64,000 bases of DNA. Source: Halorubrum sp. Atlit-26R. GTDB taxonomy: Archaea; Halobacteriota; Halobacteria; Halobacteriales; Haloferacaceae. The notes below the pieces were generated by a model that made no database searches, was not told the origin of the DNA, and was given only the letters and a program-made list of their open reading frames with translations. Position numbers and translations under genes: made by a program. Location of the stretch: positions 1 through 64,000 of the forward strand of contig NZ_QPLT01000016.1 in the NCBI RefSeq assembly GCF_003666015.1. Reading direction: 5' to 3'. The first letter of the stretch is position 1. Each line of letters opens with the position of its first letter. This document shows, in pieces, positions 16,147 through 24,724 of the stretch.

Positions 16147-17829
16147 TCAGTCGTCCTCGGTGCCGGCGACGACCACGCGCTCGCCGTCGTCGGTCTGCGG
16201 CTCCGAGACCGAGACCGGGTCGATCCCGCGACGGCGGGCGTCGAACTCGGAGAGGAGGGAGACGAGCGCGACGAGCGTCAGGACGCCGACGGGGAGCAGC
16301 ACGAACGGCGTGACTCCGAAGAATCCCCACACGAGCAGCAGCGCCACCGAGACCAGTCCGACCGTGACCGCGTAGTAGATCTGCGTGCGGACGTGGTCGA
16401 TGAGGTCCGCGCCGGTGAACGTCGCGGACAGCACCGTCGTGTCGGAGATTGGCGAGCTGTGGTCGCCGAAGATCGCCCCGGAGAAGATGACGCCGACCAT
16501 GACCGCGACGAGGGTGTGCCCCTCGGCGCCGCCCCCGGAGACCTCCCAGGCGATGGGGACCGCGATGGGCGTCATGATCCCCATCGTTCCCCACGAGGTC
16601 CCGGTCGAGAAGGCGATGAAGCCGGCGACGACCATCACGAGCGCCGGGAGGACGGCCTGTGGGACCGTCCCGACCGTCGCCTCGGCGACGTACCGGCCCG
16701 TCTCCAGCGCGGAGATGACCTCGCCGATCCCCCACGCTAAGACGAGGATCGACACCGCGGTGAGCATGATTCCGAACCCGTCGACGGTGTACTCCGTCGC
16801 GTCGCCGAAGCCGAAGACCCGGTAGACCTTCCCGAGGACGAACCCGGACAGCACCATCCCGAACGCGCCGATCATCAGCGCGGTCGCGAAGTCCGCGTTG
16901 ATGACCGCGTTCCACAGGCGGTCGCCCGCGCTCCCGAACTCGGCCGCGACGAGGTCGGCGAGGAAGCCGGTCGGCGCGAAGCCGCCGGACCAGAACGCGG
17001 TCGCGACCGTGACGACGATCAGGACCGCGACCGGCGCGAAGAAGTTGATCAGCCGCGGCGTCGGCGCCGGCGGCTCCCCCAGTTCGCCCGCCACGTCCTG
17101 CATCGGCTCCGCGCCCTCGCGGGTGACCCGTCCGGTCGTCCACGAGCGGTGTTCGGCCGTCAGCATCTCGCCGTAGTCGCGGCCCCACAGCACGACGATG
17201 GCGACCATCGCGACCGCGAGGATCGCGTACATGTTGAACGGGATCGAAGAGAGGAACACCTCGAAGGTGCTGGGCCGGTTCGCGTCGGCGACGCCCGCCG
17301 CCGAGTACCCCTCGTCGATCAGCGACAGCTGGAACGCGACCCACGAGGAGATCCCGAGCGTGGCGACGGGCGCGGCCGTGGAGTCGACGACGTACGAGAG
17401 CTTCTCGCGGGAGATCCGGAGCTGGTCCGAGACGTCTTTCATCGCCGAACCGACGATGGCGGTGTTGGCGTAGTCGTCGAAGAAGAGGACGATCCCGAGG
17501 AGCCACGCCGCCAGCCCCGCCTTGCGCTGCGTGTCGAGGCGCTCGATCGCCCAGTCGCGGATCGCGTAGGTCCCGCCGAGGTTCCACACCATGGCCACCC
17601 CGGAGCCGAGCAGCAGCGTGAACACGAGGATCGTCGCCTGGAACCCGTCGTCGGCGATGATCGCCCCGACGATCCAGTCGAACGTCTGGACGATCCCGAG
17701 CCCGCCCGTGAAGATCACGGCCCCCGACCAGATGCCGAGGAACAGCGAGAGGATCGCCTTGCGGGTGAGGATCGCCAGCGCGATGGCGAGCAGCGGCGGG
17801 ACGATCGAGAGCGCTCCGAACTCGGACAT
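16147..17829 (-). CDS. nhaC: NhaC-family Na+/H+ antiporter
   Basis: The 560-residue polytopic protein matches the NhaC family: LGIWSGAVIFTGG near the N-terminus, VLFFDDYANTAIVGSAM (acidic pair in a membrane helix, likely ion site), STAAPVATLGISSWVAFQ, and FSTGTSWGTMGIMTPIAVPIAW with GVIFSGAIFGDHSSPISDTTVLS. It expels Na+ using the proton gradient, a core need in salt. The C-terminal 40 residues are acidic and cytosolic. No regulator adjoins it. Confidence 0.93.
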   Translation of the reverse strand: MSEFGALSIVPPLLAIALAILTRKAILSLFLGIWSGAVIFTGGLGIVQTFDWIVGAIIADDGFQATILVFTLLLGSGVAMVWNLGGTYAIRDWAIERLDTQRKAGLAAWLLGIVLFFDDYANTAIVGSAMKDVSDQLRISREKLSYVVDSTAAPVATLGISSWVAFQLSLIDEGYSAAGVADANRPSTFEVFLSSIPFNMYAILAVAMVAIVVLWGRDYGEMLTAEHRSWTTGRVTREGAEPMQDVAGELGEPPAPTPRLINFFAPVAVLIVVTVATAFWSGGFAPTGFLADLVAAEFGSAGDRLWNAVINADFATALMIGAFGMVLSGFVLGKVYRVFGFGDATEYTVDGFGIMLTAVSILVLAWGIGEVISALETGRYVAEATVGTVPQAVLPALVMVVAGFIAFSTGTSWGTMGIMTPIAVPIAWEVSGGGAEGHTLVAVMVGVIFSGAIFGDHSSPISDTTVLSATFTGADLIDHVRTQIYYAVTVGLVSVALLLVWGFFGVTPFVLLPVGVLTLVALVSLLSEFDARRRGIDPVSVSEPQTDDGERVVVAGTEDD

Positions 17830-17994
17830 GGCGTGTCGGTGACACGCACTCCTATTTATAATGCGTTGCCTAACGGGGACCGATCGCGGGACTGTGGCGG
17901 GATCGCTCCGACCCGCGATCGCGACGCCGGCCCCGACCGGCGGTATCGACGCCTATCCGAACGCACTTACGTCCCTGCCACGGACCCACGCGCA

Positions 17995-19041
17995 ATGTCA
18001 GTCCGAGTCGGCATCCTCGGCGCGACGGGCGCCGTGGGCCAGCGATTCATCCAGTTGCTCGACGACCACCCGACGTTCGACCTCGCCGCGGTCACCGCGA
18101 GCGAGGAGAGCGCGGGGAAGACCTACCGCGAGGCGGCCAAGTGGCGCGTCGACACGCCCATCCCGGACGACGTCGCCGAGATGGAGGTCGCGGAGACGGC
18201 GCCCGCGGGCATCGCGGACGACGACGTCGACCTCCTCTTCTCCTCGCTCCCCTCGGGCGTCGCGGCCGAGGTCGAGCCCGCCTTCTTGGAGGAGGGCTAC
18301 GTCGTCTCCTCGAACTCTTCGAACGACCGCATGGCCGCGGACGTGCCGCTCACGATCCCCGAGATCAACCCCGACCACCTCGACCTGATCGAGGTCCAGC
18401 GCGACGAGCGCGGCTGGGACGGCGCCCTCGTGAAGAACCCGAACTGCTCGACGATCACGATGGTGCCGACGCTCGCGGCGATCGACGAGTTCGGCCTGGA
18501 GAGCGTCCGCGTCTCGACGCTTCAGGCCGTCTCGGGCGCCGGCTACTCCGGCGTCACCTCGATGGAGATCATCGACAACGCCATCCCGCACATCGGCGGC
18601 GAGGAGAACAAGATGGAGACGGAGTCGCGCAAGCTGCTCGGCGAGTTCGACGGCGCGGAGGTCGCGCTTCACGACGCCGACGTGGCCGCCTCGTGTAACC
18701 GGATCCCGACGCTCGACGGCCACTTGGAGAACGTCTTCGCCGAGTTCGCCGACGACCCCTCGCCGGAGGAGCTCCGCGAGGCGATGCGCTCGTTCGAGGG
18801 CGCCGGCGACCTCCCGAGCTCGCCCGACCAGCTCATCAAGGTGTACGGCGACGACGAGCCCGAGCGCCCGCAGCCCCGCCTCGACCGCACGTACGCGGAC
18901 GGGATGGGGATCGTCGCCGGCGGCGTCCAGTCGACGGACGCCGGCGCGAAGTACAACTGCCTCGCGCACAACACGATCCGCGGCGCGGCGGGCGCCTCTC
19001 TGCTCAACGGCGAGCTGCTCGTCGAGGAGGGGTACGTATAA
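17995..19041 (+). CDS. asd: Aspartate-semialdehyde dehydrogenase
   Basis: The 348-residue protein starts [18 protein letters not shown] (NADP-binding loop), has the catalytic cysteine in [10 protein letters not shown], and the [17 protein letters not shown] and [11 protein letters not shown] blocks of the archaeal-type enzyme. It reduces aspartyl phosphate to the semialdehyde for Thr, Met and Lys synthesis. The length fits the family. An earlier in-frame start would add residues unlike any homologue. The R element R1 lies just downstream. Confidence 0.96.
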   Translation: MSVRVGILGATGAVGQRFIQLLDDHPTFDLAAVTASEESAGKTYREAAKWRVDTPIPDDVAEMEVAETAPAGIADDDVDLLFSSLPSGVAAEVEPAFLEEGYVVSSNSSNDRMAADVPLTIPEINPDHLDLIEVQRDERGWDGALVKNPNCSTITMVPTLAAIDEFGLESVRVSTLQAVSGAGYSGVTSMEIIDNAIPHIGGEENKMETESRKLLGEFDGAEVALHDADVAASCNRIPTLDGHLENVFAEFADDPSPEELREAMRSFEGAGDLPSSPDQLIKVYGDDEPERPQPRLDRTYADGMGIVAGGVQSTDAGAKYNCLAHNTIRGAAGASLLNGELLVEEGYV

Positions 19042-19138
19042 GGGTCGAACTACTCGGCGGCCATCGAGCCCAGCAACCGCGACTGTTTTTAAAATAACCG
19101 ACAGCGACTGGACCGCGGATCGGAACCTCGATTTTCCC

Positions 19139-19439
19139 GGTGGCGCGTGCCTCCGAGCGTCCGAAGGACGTGAGTAGCGAGAGACCGAAGGTCTCTCTGA
19201 CAGCCGGCGGCGAAGCCGCCGGCGAGAGCGCCGCGCGAGGGAGTCGGCCGACCGGAGCGAAGCGGAGGGAGGCCGACGAGGCTGGGGAGGCGTGAGGTGC
19301 GGTCGCTGTGTGGGCGGGACTCGAAGGGGCAGCCGTGAGGCGGGCGCAGACGACGCAAGGACCGCAACGAGGGAGCGAAGCGACCGAGTGAGGACCACAG
19401 CGAGTGTGCGCCCGCCTCACGGCTGGGGCTTCGGCGGTG
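19139..19439 (+). repeat. R element copy R1 (structured-RNA-like dispersed repeat)
   Basis: Shares with other copies the blocks GGTGGCGCG (19139), GCGAGGGA, and GAGGCTGGGGAGGCGTGAGG (from 19278). Hairpin 2 arms are GTCGGCC (19243-19249) and GGCCGAC (19271-19277). Hairpin 3 arms CAGCCGTGAGGCGGGCGCA (19330-19348) and its exact complement (19407-19425) are framed by a GGG/GGG internal loop and the outer helix CGAAG (19322-19326)/CTTCG (19429-19433). The hairpin 1 region is longer than in other copies and contains additional small stem-loops with GAA-type loops. A weak TTTTTAAAATAA box lies upstream at 19086-19097. Confidence 0.75.
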
Positions 19440-19525
19440 CCTTCTGCCACTCCGCAATTACTCACTTAAAAATAAACAGTCGGAGACGCGACCGTCCCCA
19501 CCACCACAGCCGACCCGTTCGCGTC

Positions 19526-21520
19526 TTACTTCCCTTCGAACTCGGGCTCGCCGTCGCCCATGAACGCCGTGACCCCCTCCATGAGGTCGTCGGTGTTCAT
19601 CACGTGGCCGAAGCCCATCGCCTCGACTTCGAGCCCGGCCTCGTTGTCCGTCCGGCCGGCGTGGATCGCGCGCTTCGTGTACTTCTGCGCGATCGGCGGG
19701 CCGCCGGCCAGCTGCTCGGCCAGCTCGCGGGCCCGCTCGTCGAGCTCGTCGTCCGGCACGACCTCGTTGACGAAGTCGTAGTCGGCCATCGTCTCGGCGT
19801 CGTAGCGGTCGGCGGTGAGGATGATCTCCTTCGCGCGCCCCTCGCCGACGATCCGGGCGAGCCGCTGCGTGCCGCCCCACCCCGGAAGTAGGCCGAGGTC
19901 GAGCTCGGGCTGGCCCAGCTCGGAGCGCTCGGAGGCGATCCGCATGTCCGCCGCGGTCGCGAGCTCCATCCCGCCGCCGAGGCAGTAGCCGTCGATGGCG
20001 GCGATCACGGGCTTGTCGGACGCCTCGAGCTTCCCGAACGTCTGCTGGCCCTGTCGCGACAGCTCGACGGCGTGGATCGGGTCGGCGCCGCCCGCGGCCA
20101 TGCTCTGGACGTCCGCGCCCGCGGAGAACGCGCGGTCGCCCGCGCCGGACAGGAGGATCGCCCGCACCTCGTCGTCGGCGTCGAGCCGGTCGACCGCGTC
20201 CGCGAGCTCGTCGAGCACCTCGCCGCTGATCGTGTTCATCCGGTGCGGGCGGTCGATCTCGACGTGCCCGACCCGGTCCGCGACCTCGACGTTCAGGACC
20301 TCGTAGTCGGGGCCGCCCTCGGTGCCGTCCGCGTCGCCGCTCCCGCCTCCCGCGCCGCCGCGGAACCCGCCGGACTCGGCGGCCTCGCGCAGGTAGTCGG
20401 TCGCCTCGTAGCGCGCCTCGCCGGTCTCCTCCGCGAGCGCGTCGAGCGTCTCGACCAAGGCGTCGAGCCCCTCCTCGTCCGCGAGCTTGGCCGGGCCGTC
20501 GGGGAAGCCGGCGCCGAGCTTGACCGCCTCGTCGATATCTTCGGCGTCGGCCACGTCGTTGCCGATCAGGCCGGCCGTCTCGTTGGCCATCACCGCGAGC
20601 AGGCGGCGGCGGACGTCCTCGTCGACCGCGTCGGTCGGGATCTGGGCGCCCTCGCCGTCCTCGTAGTCGTAGAAGCCCTTGCCAGTCTTCTTGCCGAGGT
20701 CTTCCGCCTCGACCTTCTCGCCGAGCAGGGGGCAGGGGCGGTAGGCGTCGCCGAGGACCTCGTGCATGTACTCCAGCACGTGGTACCCCACGTCGATGCC
20801 GACCTGGTCGGCGAGCTCGAACGAGCCCATCGGGAGGCCCATGTCGAACTTCGTCGTGGAGTCGACCGCCTCCATCGTCGCGTCGCCGGACTCGACGATC
20901 CACGCCGCCTCGTTCATCAGCGGGACGAGGATCCGGTTGACGATGAAGCCGGGGCTGTCCTTCCGGACGCGGACGGGGGTCTTCCCCATCGACTCGGCGA
21001 GCCCCTCGATCAGCTCGAGGGTGTCCTCGCTCGTGTGCTTCCCGGAGATGACCTCGACGAGGTCCATCCGCACCGGCGGGTTGAAGAAGTGCATGCCGCA
21101 GAAGCGCTCGGGCCGGTCGGTGACCTCGGAGAGTTCGGTGATAGAGAGGCTGGAGGTGTTGGTGACGAAGACGGCCTCCTCGGGCGCGTGCTCGACGACC
21201 TCGTCGTACACGTCCTTCTTGATCGCCATCTTCTCGGGGACGACCTCGACGACCACGTCGGCGCCGTCGAGCGCGTCCTCGAGGTCCACGAACGCTTCGA
21301 CGCGGTCGAGCGCGGCGTCGGCCTCGTCGTCGCCGATCCGGTCCTTCTCGGCGAGCTTGCCGAGCGACCACTCGATCTGGTCGTACCCCTTCTCGACGAG
21401 CTCCTCGTTGATGTCGCGGAGCGACACGTCGTAGCCGGCGAGCGCCGCCACTTCCGCGATGCCGTGCCCCATGTTTCCGGCACCGAGCACTGCCACGCGC
21501 TGAACGTCTTCGAGCTGCAT
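19526..21520 (-). CDS. 3-hydroxyacyl-CoA dehydrogenase / enoyl-CoA hydratase fusion
   Basis: The protein has 664 residues from MQLEDVQRVAVLGAGNMGHG. The N-half is a 3-hydroxyacyl-CoA dehydrogenase (GAGNMG NAD site, TNTSSLSITEL, FCGMHFFNPP, and the C-terminal domains to about 390). After a Gly-rich linker (FRGGAGGGSG) comes a crotonase domain (about 415-664) with FSAGADVQSMA and GGGMELATAADMRIA oxyanion-hole segments and a glutamate in LPGWGGTQRL. It would catalyse hydration and oxidation steps of fatty-acid or related CoA breakdown, dehydrogenase first, the order usual in archaea. Confidence 0.95.
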   Translation of the reverse strand: MQLEDVQRVAVLGAGNMGHGIAEVAALAGYDVSLRDINEELVEKGYDQIEWSLGKLAEKDRIGDDEADAALDRVEAFVDLEDALDGADVVVEVVPEKMAIKKDVYDEVVEHAPEEAVFVTNTSSLSITELSEVTDRPERFCGMHFFNPPVRMDLVEVISGKHTSEDTLELIEGLAESMGKTPVRVRKDSPGFIVNRILVPLMNEAAWIVESGDATMEAVDSTTKFDMGLPMGSFELADQVGIDVGYHVLEYMHEVLGDAYRPCPLLGEKVEAEDLGKKTGKGFYDYEDGEGAQIPTDAVDEDVRRRLLAVMANETAGLIGNDVADAEDIDEAVKLGAGFPDGPAKLADEEGLDALVETLDALAEETGEARYEATDYLREAAESGGFRGGAGGGSGDADGTEGGPDYEVLNVEVADRVGHVEIDRPHRMNTISGEVLDELADAVDRLDADDEVRAILLSGAGDRAFSAGADVQSMAAGGADPIHAVELSRQGQQTFGKLEASDKPVIAAIDGYCLGGGMELATAADMRIASERSELGQPELDLGLLPGWGGTQRLARIVGEGRAKEIILTADRYDAETMADYDFVNEVVPDDELDERARELAEQLAGGPPIAQKYTKRAIHAGRTDNEAGLEVEAMGFGHVMNTDDLMEGVTAFMGDGEPEFEGK

Positions 21521-21688
21521 ACCCGAACGGTCGGAACCGTCATGGTTGAACGTTTTCATCTTCCAAACGCGAAACGCACCGTTAGTTTATTCGGGTAGGC
21601 TACGCCGGATCCCCGCGCGTCGAGTCGGAACCGAAGCGTGTCGGAGCGGAACCGAACGTACTCCTGCGTGCGGTCCCGTCTCCCCGAC

Positions 21689-22285
21689 ATGGACGGCGAC
21701 GTCGCGGCGACGCTGCGCGAGGACCCGACGATGGCGGCGCTCGTCGACCGGCACGGACGGCTCTCGGTCGAGCCCGCGGACGACGAGTTCGGTCGGCTCT
21801 GTACCTCCATCGTGAACCAGCAGCTCTCGACCGCCTCCGCGGACGCGATCCGCGAGCGGTTCCTGGACGTGCTGGGCGGCGACCCGACGCCCGACCGCGT
21901 CCTCGCGGCCGACGAGTCGGCCCTTCGCGAGGCCGGGCTCAGCGGCACGAAGGTCGAGTACCTGCGTAACGTCGCGGCCGCGTTCCGCGACGACGAGCGC
22001 GACTTCACCCGGGAGGGGCTGGCGGGCGTGAGCGACGAGGCGGTCGTCGACCGGCTCACCGAGATTCACGGAGTGGGCGAGTGGACCGCGCGGATGTACC
22101 TCATCTTCGCGCTCGGCCGTGAGGACGTGCTCCCGCTCGGTGACCTCGCGGTGCGGAAGGGGATCGAACAGGCGTACAACGACGGCGAGGGACTGAGCCG
22201 CGCCGAGATTCGCGAGATCGGCGAGGCGTGGCGCCCCTACCGGAGCTACGGCACGCGCTACATCTGGGCAGAGTACGAGTCGTAA
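21689..22285 (+). CDS. DNA-3-methyladenine glycosylase (AlkA-like, HhH-GPD)
   Basis: The 198-residue protein has CTSIVNQQLSTASADAIRERF near the start, then the helix-hairpin-helix EIHGVGEWTARMYLIFALG and the catalytic Asp in VLPLGDLAVRKG, the GPD loop of base-excision glycosylases. It lacks a 4Fe-4S cluster motif, so it belongs to the AlkA branch that removes alkylated purines. The start at 21689 lies just before the conserved region; the upstream extension is unlike the family. The MITE-like element begins 85 bases after its stop. Confidence 0.9.
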   Translation: MDGDVAATLREDPTMAALVDRHGRLSVEPADDEFGRLCTSIVNQQLSTASADAIRERFLDVLGGDPTPDRVLAADESALREAGLSGTKVEYLRNVAAAFRDDERDFTREGLAGVSDEAVVDRLTEIHGVGEWTARMYLIFALGREDVLPLGDLAVRKGIEQAYNDGEGLSRAEIREIGEAWRPYRSYGTRYIWAEYES

Positions 22286-22519
22286 TCGGTTGGGTTTGGA
22301 TCGCCCGTGAACGTTGTCCAAGTGCCAGTCGTTCGGGCGGACGACGGTGATATTTATAAACAACTGATCGGCTCTGTTGAAATCCTATTCTTCAGACAGA
22401 TACTCAGATGAAACGGCTGGTCAATGAAGGGTGCTTCCTGATCGGTAGCGGGAGTAGGTATCGCAGATCAGTAGCCGCGATGTGGTGTTTAAATAACCAC
22501 GAGCGACGGCGACGAGCGC

Positions 22520-22527
22520 TTATAAAA
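22520..22527 (+). promoter_or_regulatory. TATA box upstream of R2
   Basis: TTATAAAA is centred near 22523.5. With the usual archaeal spacing of about 26 bases, a transcript would start near 22550, one base before the first hairpin of R2 (22551). The same geometry recurs at R4, R5 and R6. Confidence 0.5.
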
Positions 22528-22530
22528 GGG

Positions 22531-22775
22531 GTGCGGTGGCGCGCCTGCGAGCGGCCGGAGCGAAGCGGAGGCCGCGAGCCAGCCCGCGAGGGACGCCGCG
22601 AGCGGAGCGAGCGGCGAGGCTGGGGAGGCGTGAGGTGCGGTCGCTGTATGGGGTGGGACTCAAAGGGGCAGCCGGGAGGGCGTCGTAGGCGACGTAAGCA
22701 CCGCAGGGGGCGAACGGAGTGAGCGACCGAGGAGCGCAGCGAGCGTACGACGCCCTCCCGGCTGGGGCTTTGGAG
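22531..22775 (+). repeat. R element copy R2
   Basis: Begins GTGCGGTGGCGCG. Hairpin 1: GCGGCC (22551-22556)/GGCCGC (22570-22575). Hairpin 2: CGCCGC (22594-22599)/GCGGCG (22611-22616). Then the constant block GAGGCTGGGGAGGCGTGAGG. Hairpin 3: CAGCCGGGAGGGCGTCGTA (22669-22687) with its exact complement (22746-22764), flanked by GGG/GGG and the outer helix CAAAG (22661-22665)/CTTTG (22768-22772). No reading frame with haloarchaeal codon usage crosses it. It lies inside MITE-like element A. Confidence 0.78.
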
Positions 22776-22970
22776 ACACTCGCCGCGGTGGCGTCAGTCA
22801 CTTATAAACAGCCGACAGCAACACCGCACTCTGGTTTATAAATGACCTCACTCACGACGTACTACACGTACTCCCGAAATCGCTCGTCGTTACGTCTGTA
22901 CTGACCAGAACCCAATTCAATATCTCCGTTTCCGAGGATTTCAACAAAGCCAACTGATCAACGGCGAACA

Positions 22971-23224
22971 CCACCGAAGCCCCAGCCGCGAGGACTCGCG
23001 CGGCTCGCTGCGCTCCTCGTCACTCGCTTCGCTCGTTCCTGCGGTGCTTACGTCGCCGTGCTTCGTCCTCGCGGCTGCCCCTTCGATTCCCACCCCGCCC
23101 CGCACAGCGACCGCAGCCTCACGCCTCCCCAGCCTCGTCAGTCGCCTCCGCTTCGCTCCGGCGACTGACTCCCTCGCGCGCGCTCCTCGCGCCCGGTGTG
23201 CGCTCGGAGGCACGCGCCACCGCA
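22971..23224 (-). repeat. R element copy R3 (minus strand)
   Basis: Read on the minus strand it has TGCGGTGGCGCGTGCC, GCGAGGGA and the constant GAGGCTGGGGAGGCGTGAGG. Hairpin 2 arms occupy 23160-23169 and 23037... more exactly GTCAGTCGCC at 23137-23146 and GGCGACTGAC at 23160-23169 on the plus strand. Hairpin 3 uses CAGCCGCGAGGAC (22983-22995) and its exact complement (23065-23077). The outer helix is CGAAG/CTTCG (22975-22979, 23081-23085), around the CCC/CCC complement of the GGG loop. It sits 19 bases beyond MITE A and before the RimK-fusion stop. No TATA box is evident. Confidence 0.75.
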
Positions 23225-23255
23225 ACTGATCCCGTCTCGTCGACCGCGTCTCCGT

Positions 23256-24614
23256 CTACTCTTCCTCTTCTTCGAGGATCTCGCCCGCCTCGTCGCGCTC
23301 CGCCTCGTCGGTGTCGGCGCGCCGGCGCACGTCGACCCGGTAGTCGGTGAGGATGTCGCGGCCGAGGAGGAGCGGGTACTCCATGTGGCCGCGGTCCTCG
23401 ACGCTCGCGGTGACGGTGTGCTGGTTCCCGCCGATCCCGATCACGAGGTCGACGACGGGACGGGCCTTTCCGCCCTTCACGCTGCCCGACTTGACGCGCG
23501 TCATGCTCTTGATAGGGCCGGCGCCGATCTCGGCCGCCAGCTGGGTGTCGATGCTCGTCCGGGTCGCGCCCGTGTCCGACTTCGCGAGCGCCTGCGTGGA
23601 GCCGGAGGTGCCGGTGACGACGACCTCCTCGATGTAGCCGATGTCGGGCTGCTCGGTCGAGCTCGGCTTCGGCGCTGGCGCGCAGGAGGGCCGCGAGTCG
23701 TCGAGCGTCGCGGCGACGCGCTCGACCGCCTCGTCGTCCACCTCGCCGCCGACCGTCTCGATCGCGTGCTTCGCGATGAACGGGGCCGGGCTCGTCCCGG
23801 TCGCCTCGAAGAGGCCCTTGAACCCCGCCGTGGGGTTCACTTCGAGGACGTACCAGCCGTCGTACCCCTCGACGAGGTCGACGCCGGCGTAGTCGAGCCC
23901 CATCACCTCGGCGGCGTAGAGGGCGGTGTCGGCGGCCTCATCGGGCATGTCGTCGGTGGCGTCCTCGACGGCGCCGCCGAGCGCGACGTTGGTGCGCCAG
24001 TCGCCCTCGGGCGCGTAGCGGTACATCGAGCCGACGATCTCGTCGCCGACGACGTACACCCGCAGGTCGCGGTGCTTCTCGTCGTCGCGGTCGATCAGCC
24101 GCTGGAGGAACGCCTGCCGGTTGCCCACCTTCGGATTCACGCGCTCGGTGAGGTCCACCTTCCACGTCCCGCCGCCGTGGGTGCCGATCGCGGTCTTGTA
24201 CACCCCCACGTCGCCGAACCGCTCGCGCCCCTCGTTGAGGCGGTCGTTCGACAGCGCCAACAGCGCGTCGGGCACGCGGATGTTCCAGTCCGCGAGCGTC
24301 GCGGCCGTCGCGAACTTGTGGATCGACGCGAGGACGGCGTCCGGCTCGTTCAGCATCGGCCGGATACGCTCGAACGTGGTCGCCAGCCCCAACAGCTCCG
24401 CGGGCTGGTCGGTGTTCGACAAGAGGAGGCGGTTCGCAATCACGTCGACCGCGGGCTCGACGGAGACGTCGCCGTCCTCGACGCTGACCGCGGCGTTCTC
24501 CTCGCGGAGCCACACCGGCTCGTGGCCGAGGTCCTCGACCGCGTTACAGATCGCCTTCGTCTCCTTGCTGTTGTGCAGCGACAGCACTCCCACCCGAACC
24601 GAGTCCGAACTCAT
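23256..24614 (-). CDS. RimK-type ATP-grasp ligase fused to retropepsin-like protease domain
   Basis: The 452-residue protein has a RimK-like preATP-grasp and ATP-grasp region (about 8-290) with GTHGGGTWKVDL, DLRVYVVGDEIVGSMYR and the Mg-binding VDLVEGYDGWYVLEVNPTAG. After a linker, residues about 315-435 resemble the RimB/DUF785 family: KSDTGATRTSID carries the aspartic-protease-like DTGA motif and YPLLLGRDILTDY the second conserved block. RimK enzymes add amino acids (often Glu) to proteins or small molecules; RimB-type proteases trim them. Having both in one chain, beside an aspartoacylase-like gene, suggests an add-and-remove system; the target is unknown. Confidence 0.85.
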   Translation of the reverse strand: MSSDSVRVGVLSLHNSKETKAICNAVEDLGHEPVWLREENAAVSVEDGDVSVEPAVDVIANRLLLSNTDQPAELLGLATTFERIRPMLNEPDAVLASIHKFATAATLADWNIRVPDALLALSNDRLNEGRERFGDVGVYKTAIGTHGGGTWKVDLTERVNPKVGNRQAFLQRLIDRDDEKHRDLRVYVVGDEIVGSMYRYAPEGDWRTNVALGGAVEDATDDMPDEAADTALYAAEVMGLDYAGVDLVEGYDGWYVLEVNPTAGFKGLFEATGTSPAPFIAKHAIETVGGEVDDEAVERVAATLDDSRPSCAPAPKPSSTEQPDIGYIEEVVVTGTSGSTQALAKSDTGATRTSIDTQLAAEIGAGPIKSMTRVKSGSVKGGKARPVVDLVIGIGGNQHTVTASVEDRGHMEYPLLLGRDILTDYRVDVRRRADTDEAERDEAGEILEEEEE

Positions 24615-24691
24615 ACGTCTCCCTGCGGGGGCCGCCCTAAAAGGAACGCCGATCGATTCAGCCCGGCGAAACGTCCGATCGCCCGGTCGCC

Positions 24692-24701
24692 ATATATATA
24701 C
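24692..24701 (+). promoter_or_regulatory. TATA box of the deacylase gene
   Basis: ATATATATAC is centred about 28 bases before the ATG at 24725, giving an essentially leaderless transcript. This decides the start at 24725 against an in-frame ATG at 24710. Confidence 0.6.
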
Positions 24702-24724
24702 CCGGCGCCGTGCTCCGGTTTCCC

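Larger units (their letters stand above)
22370..22951. mobile_element. MITE-like element A carrying R2
   Basis: The 582-bp segment is bounded by GGCTCTGTTGAAATCCT (22370-22386) and AGGATTTCAACAAAGCC (22935-22951), which are complementary at 16 of 17 positions. AACTGATC stands directly outside both ends (22362-22369 and 22952-22959), consistent with an 8-bp target duplication. There is no transposase inside. The interior aligns along its length with the element at 55912-56487. The autonomous parent is not in the window and the IS family is not identified. Confidence 0.7.

Noticed and set aside
22408-22722. Frames inside the R elements (also 56077-56343, 26410-26688, 19089-19457)
   Set aside because: They read through perfect hairpins, vary without codon-level constraint between copies, and differ in frame among copies.
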